64,000 nt of DNA, from positions 1 to 64,000 of the forward strand of contig NZ_JAACYW010000001.1 of the NCBI RefSeq assembly GCF_015356825.1. Reading direction: 5' to 3'. Shown in pieces: positions 15,748 through 24,491 of this stretch. The stretch is from Catenulispora rubra. Its GTDB lineage: Bacteria > Actinomycetota > Actinomycetes > Streptomycetales > Catenulisporaceae. The notes below the pieces were generated by a model. The model saw only the letters and a list, made by a program, of their open reading frames with translations. It was not told the origin of the DNA and did not search any database. How positions within the stretch are numbered: the first letter of the stretch is position 1; each line of letters starts with the position of its first letter. The position numbers were made by a program, and so were the translations under genes.

Positions 15748-16800
15748 TCAGCCCTTTGATTCAAACTGCGGCGAACGCGGTGGCGCTCCCGTGCTGGCGC
15801 GCACGATCAGCCTGGTCGGGATCAGCGTCCGGTCGGCCGCGTCCGGTTCGACGGCGTCGATCTTGCTCAGCAGCTTCTGGATGCTGAGCCGGCCGACCGC
15901 GGCGAAGTCCTGCCGCACGGTGGTCAGCGGCGGCCAGAACGAACCGGACTCCTCCATGTCGTCGAAACCCACGACGCTGACATCGCCGGGGATCCGGCGG
16001 CCGAGCTCGTGCAGGGCGCGCATCACCCCCAGCGCCATCTGGTCGTTCCCCGCGAAGATCGCCGTGACCTCCGGCATCCGACCCAACACGAGACCGTGCC
16101 GGTAGCCGGACTCGGTCGTCCAGTCGCCGTACAACGGCTCGGGCGGGGTGATGCCCGCCTCCCGCAGAGTGCGCTGCCAGGACTCGACCCGGTGTGCCGC
16201 GGAGAACGAGCTCGGGGGCCCGGCGATGTGCCAGACCTGACGGTGGCCCAGGTCCAGCAGGTGCTGTGTGGCCTGGCGGGCCCCGGCAGCCTGGTCGGTG
16301 TCCACGACCGTGTAGCCGGAGCCGGCGTCGGAGTCGACCACCACGACCGGGATGCCCGGCGGCAGGCTGAACTCCGCGTCGTCCAGCAGGTGCGCCTCGA
16401 AGATGATGACCACCCCGTCGACCGCCGCCTCGCTGAGCCGGTCGTAGGCGCCGGCGACCCGGCCCATCGTCGGATCGGTGACGGGGATCAGGGTCACGGC
16501 ACAGTTGGCGCGCGCGGCTTCCTTCGCGATGGCGTCGAGGGTGCGCGTGTTGCCGAACGTCTCCAGCGTGAACATGATGACGCCGATCGTGTTGAACCGG
16601 CCGCTCTTGAGCGCGCGGGCTGCCCCGTTCGGCCGGTAGCCCAGCGCTCGCATCGAGTCCACGACCCGCTGCCTGGTCACCGGATCGACGTTGTGGTGCC
16701 CGTTCGACACGCGCGAGACCGTCTGCGGCGAGACGCCGGCGTGGACGGCGACATCGACGCGCGACGGGCGGGCCCGCACCGCCTTGGTCTCGTCGGACAT
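15748..16800 (-). CDS. LacI-family transcriptional regulator
   Basis: A 350-residue LacI/GalR regulator. The N-terminal helix-turn-helix reads RVDVAVHAGVSPQTVSRVSNG...VDPVTRQRVVDSMRALGYRPN (residues about 14-60). It is followed by a periplasmic-binding-protein-like sugar domain (GVIMFTLETFGNTRTLDAI, DGVVIIFEAHL, AIFAGNDQMALGVMRAL, VSVVGFDD). Start ATG 16800 has GAGAGGA 8 bases upstream; the frame is open further upstream without domain support. It reads towards the GH5 gene, and identical perfect palindromes lie between the two. It is the likely repressor of that gene, with an oligosaccharide released from the polymer as inducer, as for CebR-type systems. Confidence 0.92.
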   Translation of the reverse strand: MSDETKAVRARPSRVDVAVHAGVSPQTVSRVSNGHHNVDPVTRQRVVDSMRALGYRPNGAARALKSGRFNTIGVIMFTLETFGNTRTLDAIAKEAARANCAVTLIPVTDPTMGRVAGAYDRLSEAAVDGVVIIFEAHLLDDAEFSLPPGIPVVVVDSDAGSGYTVVDTDQAAGARQATQHLLDLGHRQVWHIAGPPSSFSAAHRVESWQRTLREAGITPPEPLYGDWTTESGYRHGLVLGRMPEVTAIFAGNDQMALGVMRALHELGRRIPGDVSVVGFDDMEESGSFWPPLTTVRQDFAAVGRLSIQKLLSKIDAVEPDAADRTLIPTRLIVRASTGAPPRSPQFESKG

Positions 16801-17174
16801 CACGAAGGTCCTCTCATCCACATCGATGACCTCAGCAAACTCTCCCAGCATGCGCAAGACAGGGCTAAGGTCGCCCAGCAGGCTGTCGAGGTCATCATGA
16901 CCGTCACGCATGCCGGCTTCATAAACGGACTGAACCCAGCGCCTCCTGGTAAGCAGCAGTAGCAAGATCGAGGGCGCTGTCCCTCAACCGCGGCAGCCCG
17001 ACACCGCCCGGCCGGCCACGCAGAAATACGTCACTCACGCCGACTTGGGGTGGATCACGGGCGGATCGTCAAGACATGGCCGAGACCGTACCCGTGAAAC
17101 CCATCCGGCTCATGAGTCGACGAGGTGGCTCAAGCGGATGCCGAGTACTGAGCGACAGCTGCCAGTCAAAACTC
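16801..17174. other. Gap between LacI and GntR genes
   Basis: 374 bases that hold the upstream region of the LacI gene and the 3' flank of the GntR gene. No convincing coding sequence, repeat or hairpin was seen. Confidence 0.4.
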
Positions 17175-17852
17175 TCAGTGGTCCCAAAAGCCCTGAGCTT
17201 CCAGCAGGGTCACAGCCTGCTCGGCGCCGTCAGTGAAGTGCTTCTCCACGGCCGATCTGGCCCGGGGGGCCGAACGCGCCGACAGCGCGTTCAGGATCCG
17301 GCGATGATCTTCCTGCGCCTTGCCCTGCCAGTCCTGGTGGGCTTCGTAAAACCCGTGGGAGACCGTTTTGGCGAGGATGCCGAGGATCGAGATCAGCCTG
17401 CGCGAGTCCGAACCGTAGTTGATTCGGCGATGGAACTCGAAGTTGAGGCGTTCCTGCTCCGCCGGATCGACACCGGACTCCATGCGGTCGGCGAGGTCGT
17501 TCAGCGCCTGGAGGCTTTCCGGCGAGAGGTTCTTCGCGGCCCGCTCCGCCGCCAGGCCGGACACCACGCCGAACACGCGGTAGTGGTCTCTGATGTCGTC
17601 CCGGGTCAGTCTGGTCACGAACGCACCGCGCCGGGCGATGTGTTCGACCATACCCTCGTGGTCGAGCGTGATCAGCGCCTCGCGGACCGGGAGCTTGCTG
17701 ATGCCGAGCTCCTCGGCGAGCGCGTCCTGGTCGATCTTGGCGCCGGACCGGAGCTCGCCGGCGAAGATCCGGCGCCTGATCTCCTGGGCGGCCATGGCGT
17801 TCAGGTTGGCGGGGCCGGTTCGGCGCAGTCCGGCGTACACGGGTTCGGGCAT
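17175..17852 (-). CDS. GntR-family (FCD/FadR-type) regulator of the divergent CoA operon
   Basis: A 225-residue protein. The winged helix-turn-helix is at about residues 15-75 (IRRRIFAGELRSGAKIDQDALAEELGISKLPVREAL...EGMVEHIARRGAFVT). It is followed by an all-helical FCD ligand domain with the metal-site pattern (FEFHRRIN, EDHRRIL, HF). Start ATG 17852 has GAGGAGG 9 bases upstream. It is divergent from the ten-gene operon at 18080, and the same AT-rich box lies before each start. FCD proteins usually sense organic acids, so the ligand is likely the operon's substrate or an intermediate. Confidence 0.9.
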   Translation of the reverse strand: MPEPVYAGLRRTGPANLNAMAAQEIRRRIFAGELRSGAKIDQDALAEELGISKLPVREALITLDHEGMVEHIARRGAFVTRLTRDDIRDHYRVFGVVSGLAAERAAKNLSPESLQALNDLADRMESGVDPAEQERLNFEFHRRINYGSDSRRLISILGILAKTVSHGFYEAHQDWQGKAQEDHRRILNALSARSAPRARSAVEKHFTDGAEQAVTLLEAQGFWDH

Positions 17853-17875
17853 CGCCACGACCTCCTCTTCTTCCG

Positions 17876-17886
17876 GATAAATTATT
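17876..17886. promoter_or_regulatory. AT-rich box upstream of the GntR gene
   Basis: GATAAATTATT stands out in GC-rich DNA 24 bases upstream of the GntR start. It matches the box at 18036-18046 at 10 of 11 positions, so both are candidate operators for that regulator. Confidence 0.5.
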
Positions 17887-18035
17887 ACACACGGGCGGCA
17901 TCTGATGGCCGCGCTTCGACTCCCTCCTGCGCGCACTACCGCGAACCACCGCCAGCTCATACCTCTGAACTGGCAGTATGGCCGCGCACCCATCAGCGCT
18001 GACCTCGATCACCCATGGCGCAGCCGATGATTTCT

Positions 18036-18046
18036 GATAAAGTATT
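18036..18046. promoter_or_regulatory. AT-rich box upstream of the CoA operon
   Basis: GATAAAGTATT lies 34 bases before the first acyl-CoA dehydrogenase start. It is the partner of the box at 17876-17886 in the same divergent region and probably overlaps the operon promoter. Confidence 0.5.
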
Positions 18047-18079
18047 TTCTGTCTCGACCTAGTGGAGGGCAGTGGCGGC

Positions 18080-19237
18080 ATGTCAGCGGTGACCCCCGAG
18101 AGCTTCCAGATGATCCTGAAGCTCGTACACGACTTCGTCCGGACGAAGGTCATGCCGCGCGAGCGGGAGATCATGGACACCGACGCGATCCCCGACGACC
18201 TGCGCAGGCAGGCAACCGAGATGGGCCTGTTCGGCTACGCGATCCCCCAGGAGTGGGGCGGCCTCGGGCTCGACCTCGCGCAGGACGTCGAGCTGGCGAT
18301 GGAGTTCGGCTACACCGCGCTGGCGCTGCGCTCGATGTTCGGCACCAACAACGGCATCGCCGGGCAGGTCCTCGTCAACTTCGGCACCGACGAGCAGAAG
18401 GCGCAGTGGCTGGAGCGCCTGGCTTCAGGCGAAGTCGTGGCCTCTTTCGCACTGACCGAGCCCGGCGCCGGGTCCAACCCGGCGGGCCTGCGTACCAAGG
18501 CGGTCCGCGACGGCGGCGACTGGGTGCTCGACGGTGAGAAGTGCTTCATCACCAACGCCCCCATCGCCGGACTGTTCGTCGTCTTCGCGCGCACCCGCCC
18601 GGCCGACGAGTCCGGCACCGGGATCGCAGTCTTCCTGGTTCCGGCTGACACCCCCGGTGTGCAGGTCGGCGTCAAAGACAAGAAGATGGGCCAGGAAGGC
18701 GCTTGGACCGCGAACGTCGCGTTCTCGGGCGTCCGGGTGCGCGCCGCGGGCCTGGTCGGCGGTGACGCGGACGCGGGCTACCGTGCGGCGATGACGTCGC
18801 TGGCCCGCGGCCGGGTGCATATCGCCGCGCTGGCGGTCGGCACCGCACAACGCGCTCTCGACGAGTCAGTCGCCTACGCCGCGACCGCCACCCAAGGCGG
18901 AACGCCGATCGGTGACTTCCAGTTGGTGCAGGCGATGCTCGCCGATCAGCAGACAGGCGTCCTGGCCGGTCGAGCGTTGGTTCGGGAGACCGCTCAACGC
19001 TACCTCTCCGGCGAGGACCGGCGGATCGGCCCGTCCGCCGCGAAGCTGTACTGCACCGAGATGGCCGGCCGGGTCGCCGATCTGGCGGTCCAGATCCACG
19101 GCGGCAGCGGGTACCTGCGCGAGCTGCCGGTCGAGCGGATCTACCGCGATGTCCGGTTGCTGCGCCTGTACGAGGGCACCAGCGAGATCCAGCGGCTGAT
19201 CATCGGCAGCGGCCTGATCCGCGGGGCACGGCGATGA
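18080..19237 (+). CDS. Acyl-CoA dehydrogenase (first of operon)
   Basis: A 385-residue FAD acyl-CoA dehydrogenase with the expected three-domain layout: YAIPQEWGGLGLD in the N-terminal helices, FALTEPGAGSNPAGL and FITNAPIAGLFVVFART in the beta domain, and the catalytic base Glu in LYEGTSEIQRLIIG near the C-terminus (short/medium-chain position). It introduces an alpha,beta double bond into an acyl-CoA and passes electrons to ETF. ATG 18080 is chosen; a GTG six codons earlier is also open. The 3' end overlaps the CitE-like gene by 4 bases. Confidence 0.9.
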   Translation: MSAVTPESFQMILKLVHDFVRTKVMPREREIMDTDAIPDDLRRQATEMGLFGYAIPQEWGGLGLDLAQDVELAMEFGYTALALRSMFGTNNGIAGQVLVNFGTDEQKAQWLERLASGEVVASFALTEPGAGSNPAGLRTKAVRDGGDWVLDGEKCFITNAPIAGLFVVFARTRPADESGTGIAVFLVPADTPGVQVGVKDKKMGQEGAWTANVAFSGVRVRAAGLVGGDADAGYRAAMTSLARGRVHIAALAVGTAQRALDESVAYAATATQGGTPIGDFQLVQAMLADQQTGVLAGRALVRETAQRYLSGEDRRIGPSAAKLYCTEMAGRVADLAVQIHGGSGYLRELPVERIYRDVRLLRLYEGTSEIQRLIIGSGLIRGARR

Positions 19238-20073
19238 CCGCCGGCGCGCACCGCACCGCTGCTCGCGCCCGGGCAGCGACCACCCTGCTGTTCGTCCCGG
19301 GTGATCGGCCGGACCGGTTCGGCAAGGCAACCGCTGCCGGGGCGAGCCTGGTCGTCCTGGACCTGGAGGATGGTGTCGCGCCGGACCGCAAGGTGTACGC
19401 GCGCGAGCAAGTCGTCACATGGCTTGCGGAGCACCGCGAGTGCGCGGTCCGTGTCAACGCGGCGGGCACCGCATGGCACGACGAAGACCTAGCCGTATTG
19501 CGGGAGCGCTTGTGCACGGTGATGCTGCCGAAGGCCGATCCTGAGTCCACGCGGACGGCAGCCAAGCTGCTCGGGATGCTTCCGGTGCTGATCGCGCTGG
19601 TCGAAACCGCGCGCGGCGTGCTCGACGCGCGCCAGACCGCCGCCGTCCCCAACGTCCACCGGCTCGCCCTGGGCACCTTCGACCTGGCCGCCGAGCTGGG
19701 CGCCGACCCGGCGGACCGCGAGGCCCTCGCCGCGGCGCGGGGTGCGCTGGTTCTGGCTTCGGCGGCGGCGGGCCTGCCCGGCCCCGTCGACGGCGTCACC
19801 GCGGACCTGAACAACGAACTCCAGCTCATTGACGAGGTCCGGAACGCACGGCGGCTCGGGTTCACCGGGAAGCTCTGCGTCCATCCGAAGCAGGTCCCGG
19901 TCGCGACCGAGGTGCTGCGGCCGACCCGCGAGGAAACGCACTGGGCCCAGTCCGTGCTCGACGCCGCCGGGAGCGGCGGCGCGATCTCGGTGGACGGGCG
20001 TCTGGTCGACAAGCCGGTGCTGGACCGCGCGCGGCACATCCTCCGGCAGGCACGAGAAGGGATCGGGACATGA
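19234..20073 (+). CDS. HpcH/HpaI (CitE-like) CoA-ester lyase
   Basis: A 279-residue TIM-barrel lyase of the citrate lyase beta/malyl-CoA lyase/citramalyl-CoA lyase family. Motifs are LFVPGDRPDRFGKA, VVLDLEDGVAP with the metal-binding acidic residues, VRVNAAGT, VMLPKAD, IALVETARGV, and the C-terminal GKLCVHPKQV. Such enzymes split a 3-hydroxyacyl-CoA with a carboxyl group, for example citramalyl-CoA to acetyl-CoA and pyruvate. Together with the mesaconyl/itaconyl-type hydratase at 21947 and CoA transferases in the same operon this suggests a dicarboxylic branched acyl-CoA intermediate. It overlaps both neighbours by 4 bases. Confidence 0.85.
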   Translation: MTAGAHRTAARARAATTLLFVPGDRPDRFGKATAAGASLVVLDLEDGVAPDRKVYAREQVVTWLAEHRECAVRVNAAGTAWHDEDLAVLRERLCTVMLPKADPESTRTAAKLLGMLPVLIALVETARGVLDARQTAAVPNVHRLALGTFDLAAELGADPADREALAAARGALVLASAAAGLPGPVDGVTADLNNELQLIDEVRNARRLGFTGKLCVHPKQVPVATEVLRPTREETHWAQSVLDAAGSGGAISVDGRLVDKPVLDRARHILRQAREGIGT

Positions 20074-21218
20074 CGCTCACCGACCACGAAAGGCAGATGG
20101 TCGCGCTCGTCGCGGAGTTCGTCGACGAACGGGTCCGACCCCGTGTACGCGAGTTCGAAGCCGACGACGTCTACCCGGCCGAGTTCATCGAGGAGATGAA
20201 GAAGCTCGGCTTCTTCGGCCTCCTCGCGCCGGCCGAGTACGGCGGGGTCGACGTCAGCACCGCGTGCTTCGCCAGGGTCACCGAAGAGCTCGCGCGCGGT
20301 TGGATGAGCCTGGCCGGGGCGATCGGCGGGCATTCCGTGATCACCTACCTGATCAAGACGTTCGGCACCGCCGAACAACGAGAGAAGTACCTGCCGCGGA
20401 TGGCCGAGGGGGCGATCCGAGCGACGATGGCGCTCACCGAGCCGGGTGGGGGCAGCGACCTGCAGGCCATGCGCACCCAGGCCGTGCCCGATGGTGACGG
20501 CTATTCGGTCACCGGGTCGAAGACGTGGATCTCCAACGCCGCCCACTCCGGGCTCATCGGCCTGCTGTGCATCACCGACCGCGACGCCTCCCCCCGCCAC
20601 CGCGGCATGAGCATGCTGCTGGTCGAGCCCGGTGACGGCCTGACCATCTCCAAGAAGCTGCCCAAGCTCGGCTACCGCGGTGTGGAGGCCTGCGAGATCG
20701 TCTTCGACGATCGTCGTGTCGGCGTCGACGCAGTTCTCGGCGGAACCCCCGGCCAGGGCTGGGCCCAGATGATGCGCGGCTTGGAGGTCGGCCGCGTCCA
20801 GGTCGCCGCACGAGCCCTCGGCGTCGGCCAGGCCGCCCTCAACGACGCCGTCAGGTACGCCCAGGAACGGGAGACGTTCGGCAAGCCGATCTGGAGGCAC
20901 CAGTCAGTCGGCAACCTGCTCGCCGACATGGCCACCAAAATGAGCGCCGCCCGCCTGCTCACCCTCGACGCCGCCGAACGGCTGGACTCCGGTGAGCGCG
21001 CAGACATGGAAGCCGGGATGGCCAAGCTGTTCGCCTCCGAAACGGCGATGCAGGTCGCGCTCGACGCCATCCGCATACACGGCGGCTACGGCTACTCCAA
21101 GGAATACGACGTCGAACGCTACTTCCGCGACGCACCGCTGATGATCGTCGGCGAGGGCACCAACGAGATCCAGCGCAACGTCATCGCCTCCCAGCTCATC
21201 GCCCGCAACCGGATCTGA
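20070..21218 (+). CDS. Acyl-CoA dehydrogenase (second of operon)
   Basis: A 382-residue acyl-CoA dehydrogenase. It shows LLAPAEYGGVDVS, MALTEPGGGSDLQAMRT, KTWISNAAHSGLIGLL, KKLPKLGYRGVEACEIVFDD, and the base Glu in VGEGTNEIQRNVIAS. It differs enough from the dehydrogenase at 18080 to suggest a separate step or chain length and not a recent duplicate. Start ATG overlaps the CitE-like stop by 4 bases (ATGA). It is part of the same tightly coupled operon. Confidence 0.9.
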   Translation: MTLTDHERQMVALVAEFVDERVRPRVREFEADDVYPAEFIEEMKKLGFFGLLAPAEYGGVDVSTACFARVTEELARGWMSLAGAIGGHSVITYLIKTFGTAEQREKYLPRMAEGAIRATMALTEPGGGSDLQAMRTQAVPDGDGYSVTGSKTWISNAAHSGLIGLLCITDRDASPRHRGMSMLLVEPGDGLTISKKLPKLGYRGVEACEIVFDDRRVGVDAVLGGTPGQGWAQMMRGLEVGRVQVAARALGVGQAALNDAVRYAQERETFGKPIWRHQSVGNLLADMATKMSAARLLTLDAAERLDSGERADMEAGMAKLFASETAMQVALDAIRIHGGYGYSKEYDVERYFRDAPLMIVGEGTNEIQRNVIASQLIARNRI

Positions 21219-21227
21219 GGACCCGCC

Positions 21228-21947
21228 ATGCCCCTGCTGACCGACCGGACCGCGGTCGTCACCGGCGCCGCCCAAGGCATCGGTTTCGCCATCGCCGAGC
21301 TGTTCTCCGCCGAAGGTGCCCGTGTGGTGATCGGCGATATCGACGGCGACGCGGCCGCCCGCGCCGCTGACAGGCTCGGCGGCATGGGCATCCGCTGCGA
21401 CGTCACTGACGCCTCAGACGTGGAGGCGTTGCTGGCAGCCGCCCCCGCACCGGTGGACATCCTGGTCAACAACGCCGGCATCACCCGCGACGCGACCCTG
21501 CGCACGATGACCGAAGAGGAGTTCGACCAAGTGATCAACGTCCACCTCAAGGGAACCTGGAACGGCGTCCGCAAGGCCGCGACGATCATGCGCGAACACC
21601 AACGCGGCTCGATCGTGAACCTCTCGTCCTTGTCGGGCAAGGTCGGCATGGTCGGCCAGACGAACTACTCGGCGGCGAAGGCCGGGATAGTCGGGCTCAC
21701 CAAAGCCGCCGCAAAGGAGTTGGCCCACCACGGGGTACGCGTCAACGCGATCCAGCCCGGACTCATCCGCACCGCGATGACCGAGGCCATGCCGACGAAG
21801 GCATGGGACCAGAAGATGGCCGAGATCCCCATGGGCCGTGCCGGCGAAGTCGGCGAAGTCGCGTCGGTGGCGCTGTTCCTGGCCTCGGATCTGTCGTCGT
21901 ACATGACCGGCTCCGTGCTGGAAGTCACCGGCGGAAGGTTCATGTGA
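21228..21947 (+). CDS. FabG-like short-chain dehydrogenase
   Basis: A 239-residue SDR with TGAAQGIG (residues about 12-19), [10 protein letters not shown] suggesting NAD(H) preference by the acidic residue after beta-2, NNAGITRD, the catalytic Ser in NLSSLSG, YSAAKAG, and PGLIRTAM. It ends in EVTGGRFM, typical of 3-hydroxyacyl-CoA dehydrogenases or 3-oxoacyl reductases. In this operon it most likely oxidises a 3-hydroxyacyl-CoA before thiolysis. GAGGA lies upstream of the start, and its stop overlaps the next start in TGATG. Confidence 0.87.
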   Translation: MPLLTDRTAVVTGAAQGIGFAIAELFSAEGARVVIGDIDGDAAARAADRLGGMGIRCDVTDASDVEALLAAAPAPVDILVNNAGITRDATLRTMTEEEFDQVINVHLKGTWNGVRKAATIMREHQRGSIVNLSSLSGKVGMVGQTNYSAAKAGIVGLTKAAAKELAHHGVRVNAIQPGLIRTAMTEAMPTKAWDQKMAEIPMGRAGEVGEVASVALFLASDLSSYMTGSVLEVTGGRFM

Positions 21948-22825
21948 TGGAACCGTGGGCTCCGCGCCTGGTCACCACACGTGAGCTGGTCGACCCGGCA
22001 CCGGTCACCGGGCTGGCAAGCCTCTTCGATGACGGCCTGCCCGCCCCGCTACCGGGCGAGGAGCTACCCCCGCTATGGCACTGGGTCGCACTCCCCCGCT
22101 GGCCCGCGTCCTCGGAGCTGGGCATCGACGGGCACCCGGCACGCGGCACCTTTCTACCGCCGGTGGACCTGCCCCGCCGGATGTTCGCCGGTGGCGAAGT
22201 GGTGTTCCACCGCGCGATCCGGGTCGGCGACACGGTCACTCGCGAGTCCACTGTGGATTCCGTTACGGAGAAGTCCGGACGGTCCGGACGGCTGGCAATC
22301 GTCGTCGTGCGCACCCGTTTGTCCGCCGCGGACGGATCCGTATGCCTGGAAGAGCGGCAGGACCTGATCTATCGGGAGCCCGGGGAGCCCGTCCCACCGA
22401 AACCGGCCGACCAGAACCCCGTCGGAGCGCCGTTGCGCCGCGCAGAGGACGGGACGTGGGACTTCACCACAGATCCGACGCTGCTGATGCGGTTTTCGGC
22501 GGCCGCCGCGAACCCCCACCGCATCCACTACGACTGGCCCTATGCCACGCGCGCCGAAGGCTACCCCGGCTTGGTCGTGCACGGCCCGCTGATGTCCCTA
22601 GCCTTGGCGGAAGTGCTCCGCCTGGACCGGCCCGGCGTCCGAGTGCGCCGGTTGAGGCACCGGAACAACGCCCCGCTGTTCTGCGGGGAACCCGCGCAGC
22701 TCCGGGCGGAGCCGGCAGCGAACACGGTCACACTCGGCCTGTTCGGACCCGGCGGGATACCGGCCGGGCCGCCGCGTACCAGCCTGGAAATCGACCTGTC
22801 CGAGGAAGGCTCTGCCCATGCGTGA
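21947..22825 (+). CDS. Double-hotdog hydratase (mesaconyl-C4-CoA hydratase/HTD2-like)
   Basis: A 292-residue protein with two hotdog halves. The N-terminal FAS1-like dehydratase half includes HWVALPRWPASSELGIDGHP, PRRMFAGGEVVFHRAIRVGD and VVVRTRLSAADG. The C-terminal half carries the active-site-like RFSAAAANPHRIHYDWPYA and GLVVHGPLM. The family includes mesaconyl-C4-CoA hydratase, itaconyl-CoA hydratase and hydroxyacyl-thioester dehydratase 2. The ATG at 21947 shares bases with the SDR stop. With the CitE-like lyase it could form the hydratase-lyase pair used in itaconate/mesaconate breakdown. Confidence 0.82.
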   Translation: MEPWAPRLVTTRELVDPAPVTGLASLFDDGLPAPLPGEELPPLWHWVALPRWPASSELGIDGHPARGTFLPPVDLPRRMFAGGEVVFHRAIRVGDTVTRESTVDSVTEKSGRSGRLAIVVVRTRLSAADGSVCLEERQDLIYREPGEPVPPKPADQNPVGAPLRRAEDGTWDFTTDPTLLMRFSAAAANPHRIHYDWPYATRAEGYPGLVVHGPLMSLALAEVLRLDRPGVRVRRLRHRNNAPLFCGEPAQLRAEPAANTVTLGLFGPGGIPAGPPRTSLEIDLSEEGSAHA

Positions 22826-24032
22826 CGCCGTCATCTGTGAACCCGTCCGGACTCCGATCGGCCGCTTCGGCGGCTCTCTCAAGAGCGTCCCCGCGGCCGA
22901 TCTAGCCACAGTGGCACTCGTCGGCCTGCTCCAGCGCACCGGTCTTGACCCCGCGGTGATCGACGACGTGATCCTCGGCCACTGCTACCCCAGCGCCGAA
23001 GCACCAGCGATCGGCCGTGTGGTAGCGCTCGACGCCGGGCTGCCGGTCTCGGTGCCCGGTATGCAGGTCGACCGGCGCTGCGGGTCTGGTCTGCAGTCCG
23101 TGCTGCAGGCCGCACTGCAGGTCCAGGCCGAAGTCAGCGATGTGATCATCGCTGGTGGCGCGGAGAGCATGAGCAACGCGATCTTCTACGCCACCGACTT
23201 GCGGTGGGGCGCCGGAGGGGCAGGTGTGATGTTGCACGACGCGCTCAACCGCGGGCGTGCGACTCCCGGCGGCAAGCACCACCGGGTGGAGGGCGGCATG
23301 CTGGAGACGGCGGAGAACCTCCGCCGCGACTACCAAATCACGCGTGAGGAGCAGGACCAACTGGCGGCCGCCTCCCACCAGCGGGCAGTCGCCGCGCAGG
23401 CGTCCGGGGTGTTCAAAGACGAGATCATCCCGGTCGTGGTCGAGACGAAGAAGGGCCGGACGGTCGTTGACACGGACGAACACCCTCGCGCCGACACGAC
23501 GCCGCACTCACTCGCCGCGCTCCAGCCAGTGCGAGGTAAACAGGATCCTGAGGCGACGGTGACCGCGGGCAACGCCAGCGGGCAGAACGACGCAGCGGCC
23601 GTGTGCGTCGTCACCCACCCTGACCGCGCAGCGGAGTTGGGCCTGCGACCGCTGCTGCGGCTCGTGTCCTACGGCGTCGCCGCGGTGCCCCCGAAGATCA
23701 TGGGTATCGGGCCGGTGCCCGCCACCGCAGCCGCGCTCGCCAAGGCCGGACTCACATTGGCGGACATGGACCTCCTGGAGGTGAACGAAGCGTTCGCCGC
23801 GCAAGTGCTCGCCTGCACCCGCGAATGGGGGTTCGGCGCGGCGGACTTCGACCGCCTCAACGTGCACGGCTCCGGCATCTCCCTGGGGCACCCCGTCGGC
23901 GCCACTGGCACCCGCATCCTGGCGACCCTTTCCCGCGAAATGCACCGCCGCGATGCCCGGTACGCGTTGGAGACTATGTGCATCGGCGGTGGTCAGGGGC
24001 TGGCCGCCGTGTTCGAGAAGGTGACGGCGTGA
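22818..24032 (+). CDS. Thiolase (acetyl-CoA acyltransferase)
   Basis: A 404-residue type II thiolase with every catalytic element in place: nucleophile Cys in VDRRCGSGLQSVLQA (near residue 90), the NASGQNDAAAVCVV block, NEAFAAQVLA, HGSGISLGHPVGATG with the active-site His, and CIGGGQGLA with the second Cys. It splits a 3-oxoacyl-CoA with CoA. It overlaps the double-hotdog gene by 8 bases and the following MaoC gene by 4 bases (GTGA). Confidence 0.92.
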   Translation: MRDAVICEPVRTPIGRFGGSLKSVPAADLATVALVGLLQRTGLDPAVIDDVILGHCYPSAEAPAIGRVVALDAGLPVSVPGMQVDRRCGSGLQSVLQAALQVQAEVSDVIIAGGAESMSNAIFYATDLRWGAGGAGVMLHDALNRGRATPGGKHHRVEGGMLETAENLRRDYQITREEQDQLAAASHQRAVAAQASGVFKDEIIPVVVETKKGRTVVDTDEHPRADTTPHSLAALQPVRGKQDPEATVTAGNASGQNDAAAVCVVTHPDRAAELGLRPLLRLVSYGVAAVPPKIMGIGPVPATAAALAKAGLTLADMDLLEVNEAFAAQVLACTREWGFGAADFDRLNVHGSGISLGHPVGATGTRILATLSREMHRRDARYALETMCIGGGQGLAAVFEKVTA

Positions 24033-24481
24033 CGCGCGCGTTCGGCTCCGCACACGAAGTGCGAGGCGCGCTCGACGAAGAGCTCGGCCCGACCGATTGG
24101 CTCGCCATCGAGCAGTCGCGGATCGACGCTTTCGCCGACGCCACAGGCGACCACCAATGGATCCACACCGACCCCGGGAAAGCAGCCACCGGGTCGTTCG
24201 GCACCACCATCGCCCACGGCTTCCTGACACTGTCGCTGATCCCGCAATTCGCGCGGGAGTTGTATCGGCTGGACTTCGGGACGGCGCGGATCAACTACGG
24301 CCTCGGCCAGGTCCGCTTCCCCGCCCCGGTACCGGTCGGCTCGCGGCTGCGCGCCACCGCGACGTTCACCGAGCTGCGCCCCGGCGCGGGCGGGATCATC
24401 GTGACCACCCGGTACGTCATCAAACTCGACGGTGCGGCCAAGCCGGCCTGTGTCGCCGAAAACCTCGTCGCCATCCTCTGA
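24029..24481 (+). CDS. MaoC-like (R)-specific enoyl-CoA hydratase
   Basis: A 150-residue single hotdog. The hydratase-2 motif is SRIDAFADATGDHQWIHTDP (Asp/His dyad), then IAHGFLTLSLIP and INYGLGQVRFPAPVPVGSRL, as in NodN/PhaJ-like proteins. The start is GTG 24029, coupled to the thiolase stop; there is no later ATG before the conserved core. It is the second hydratase of the operon besides the crotonase at 26162, so more than one hydration or stereochemistry is probably handled. Confidence 0.87.
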   Translation: MTRAFGSAHEVRGALDEELGPTDWLAIEQSRIDAFADATGDHQWIHTDPGKAATGSFGTTIAHGFLTLSLIPQFARELYRLDFGTARINYGLGQVRFPAPVPVGSRLRATATFTELRPGAGGIIVTTRYVIKLDGAAKPACVAENLVAIL

Positions 24482-24491
24482 AGGGTGCATC

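Noticed and set aside
16009..16962. A 317-codon open frame on the plus strand
   Set aside because: It is antisense to the LacI gene, which has full-length family similarity.
19200..20900. A 566-codon open frame on the minus strand
   Set aside because: It is antisense to the CitE-like and acyl-CoA dehydrogenase genes and has low-complexity Ser/Arg/Ala composition without motifs.
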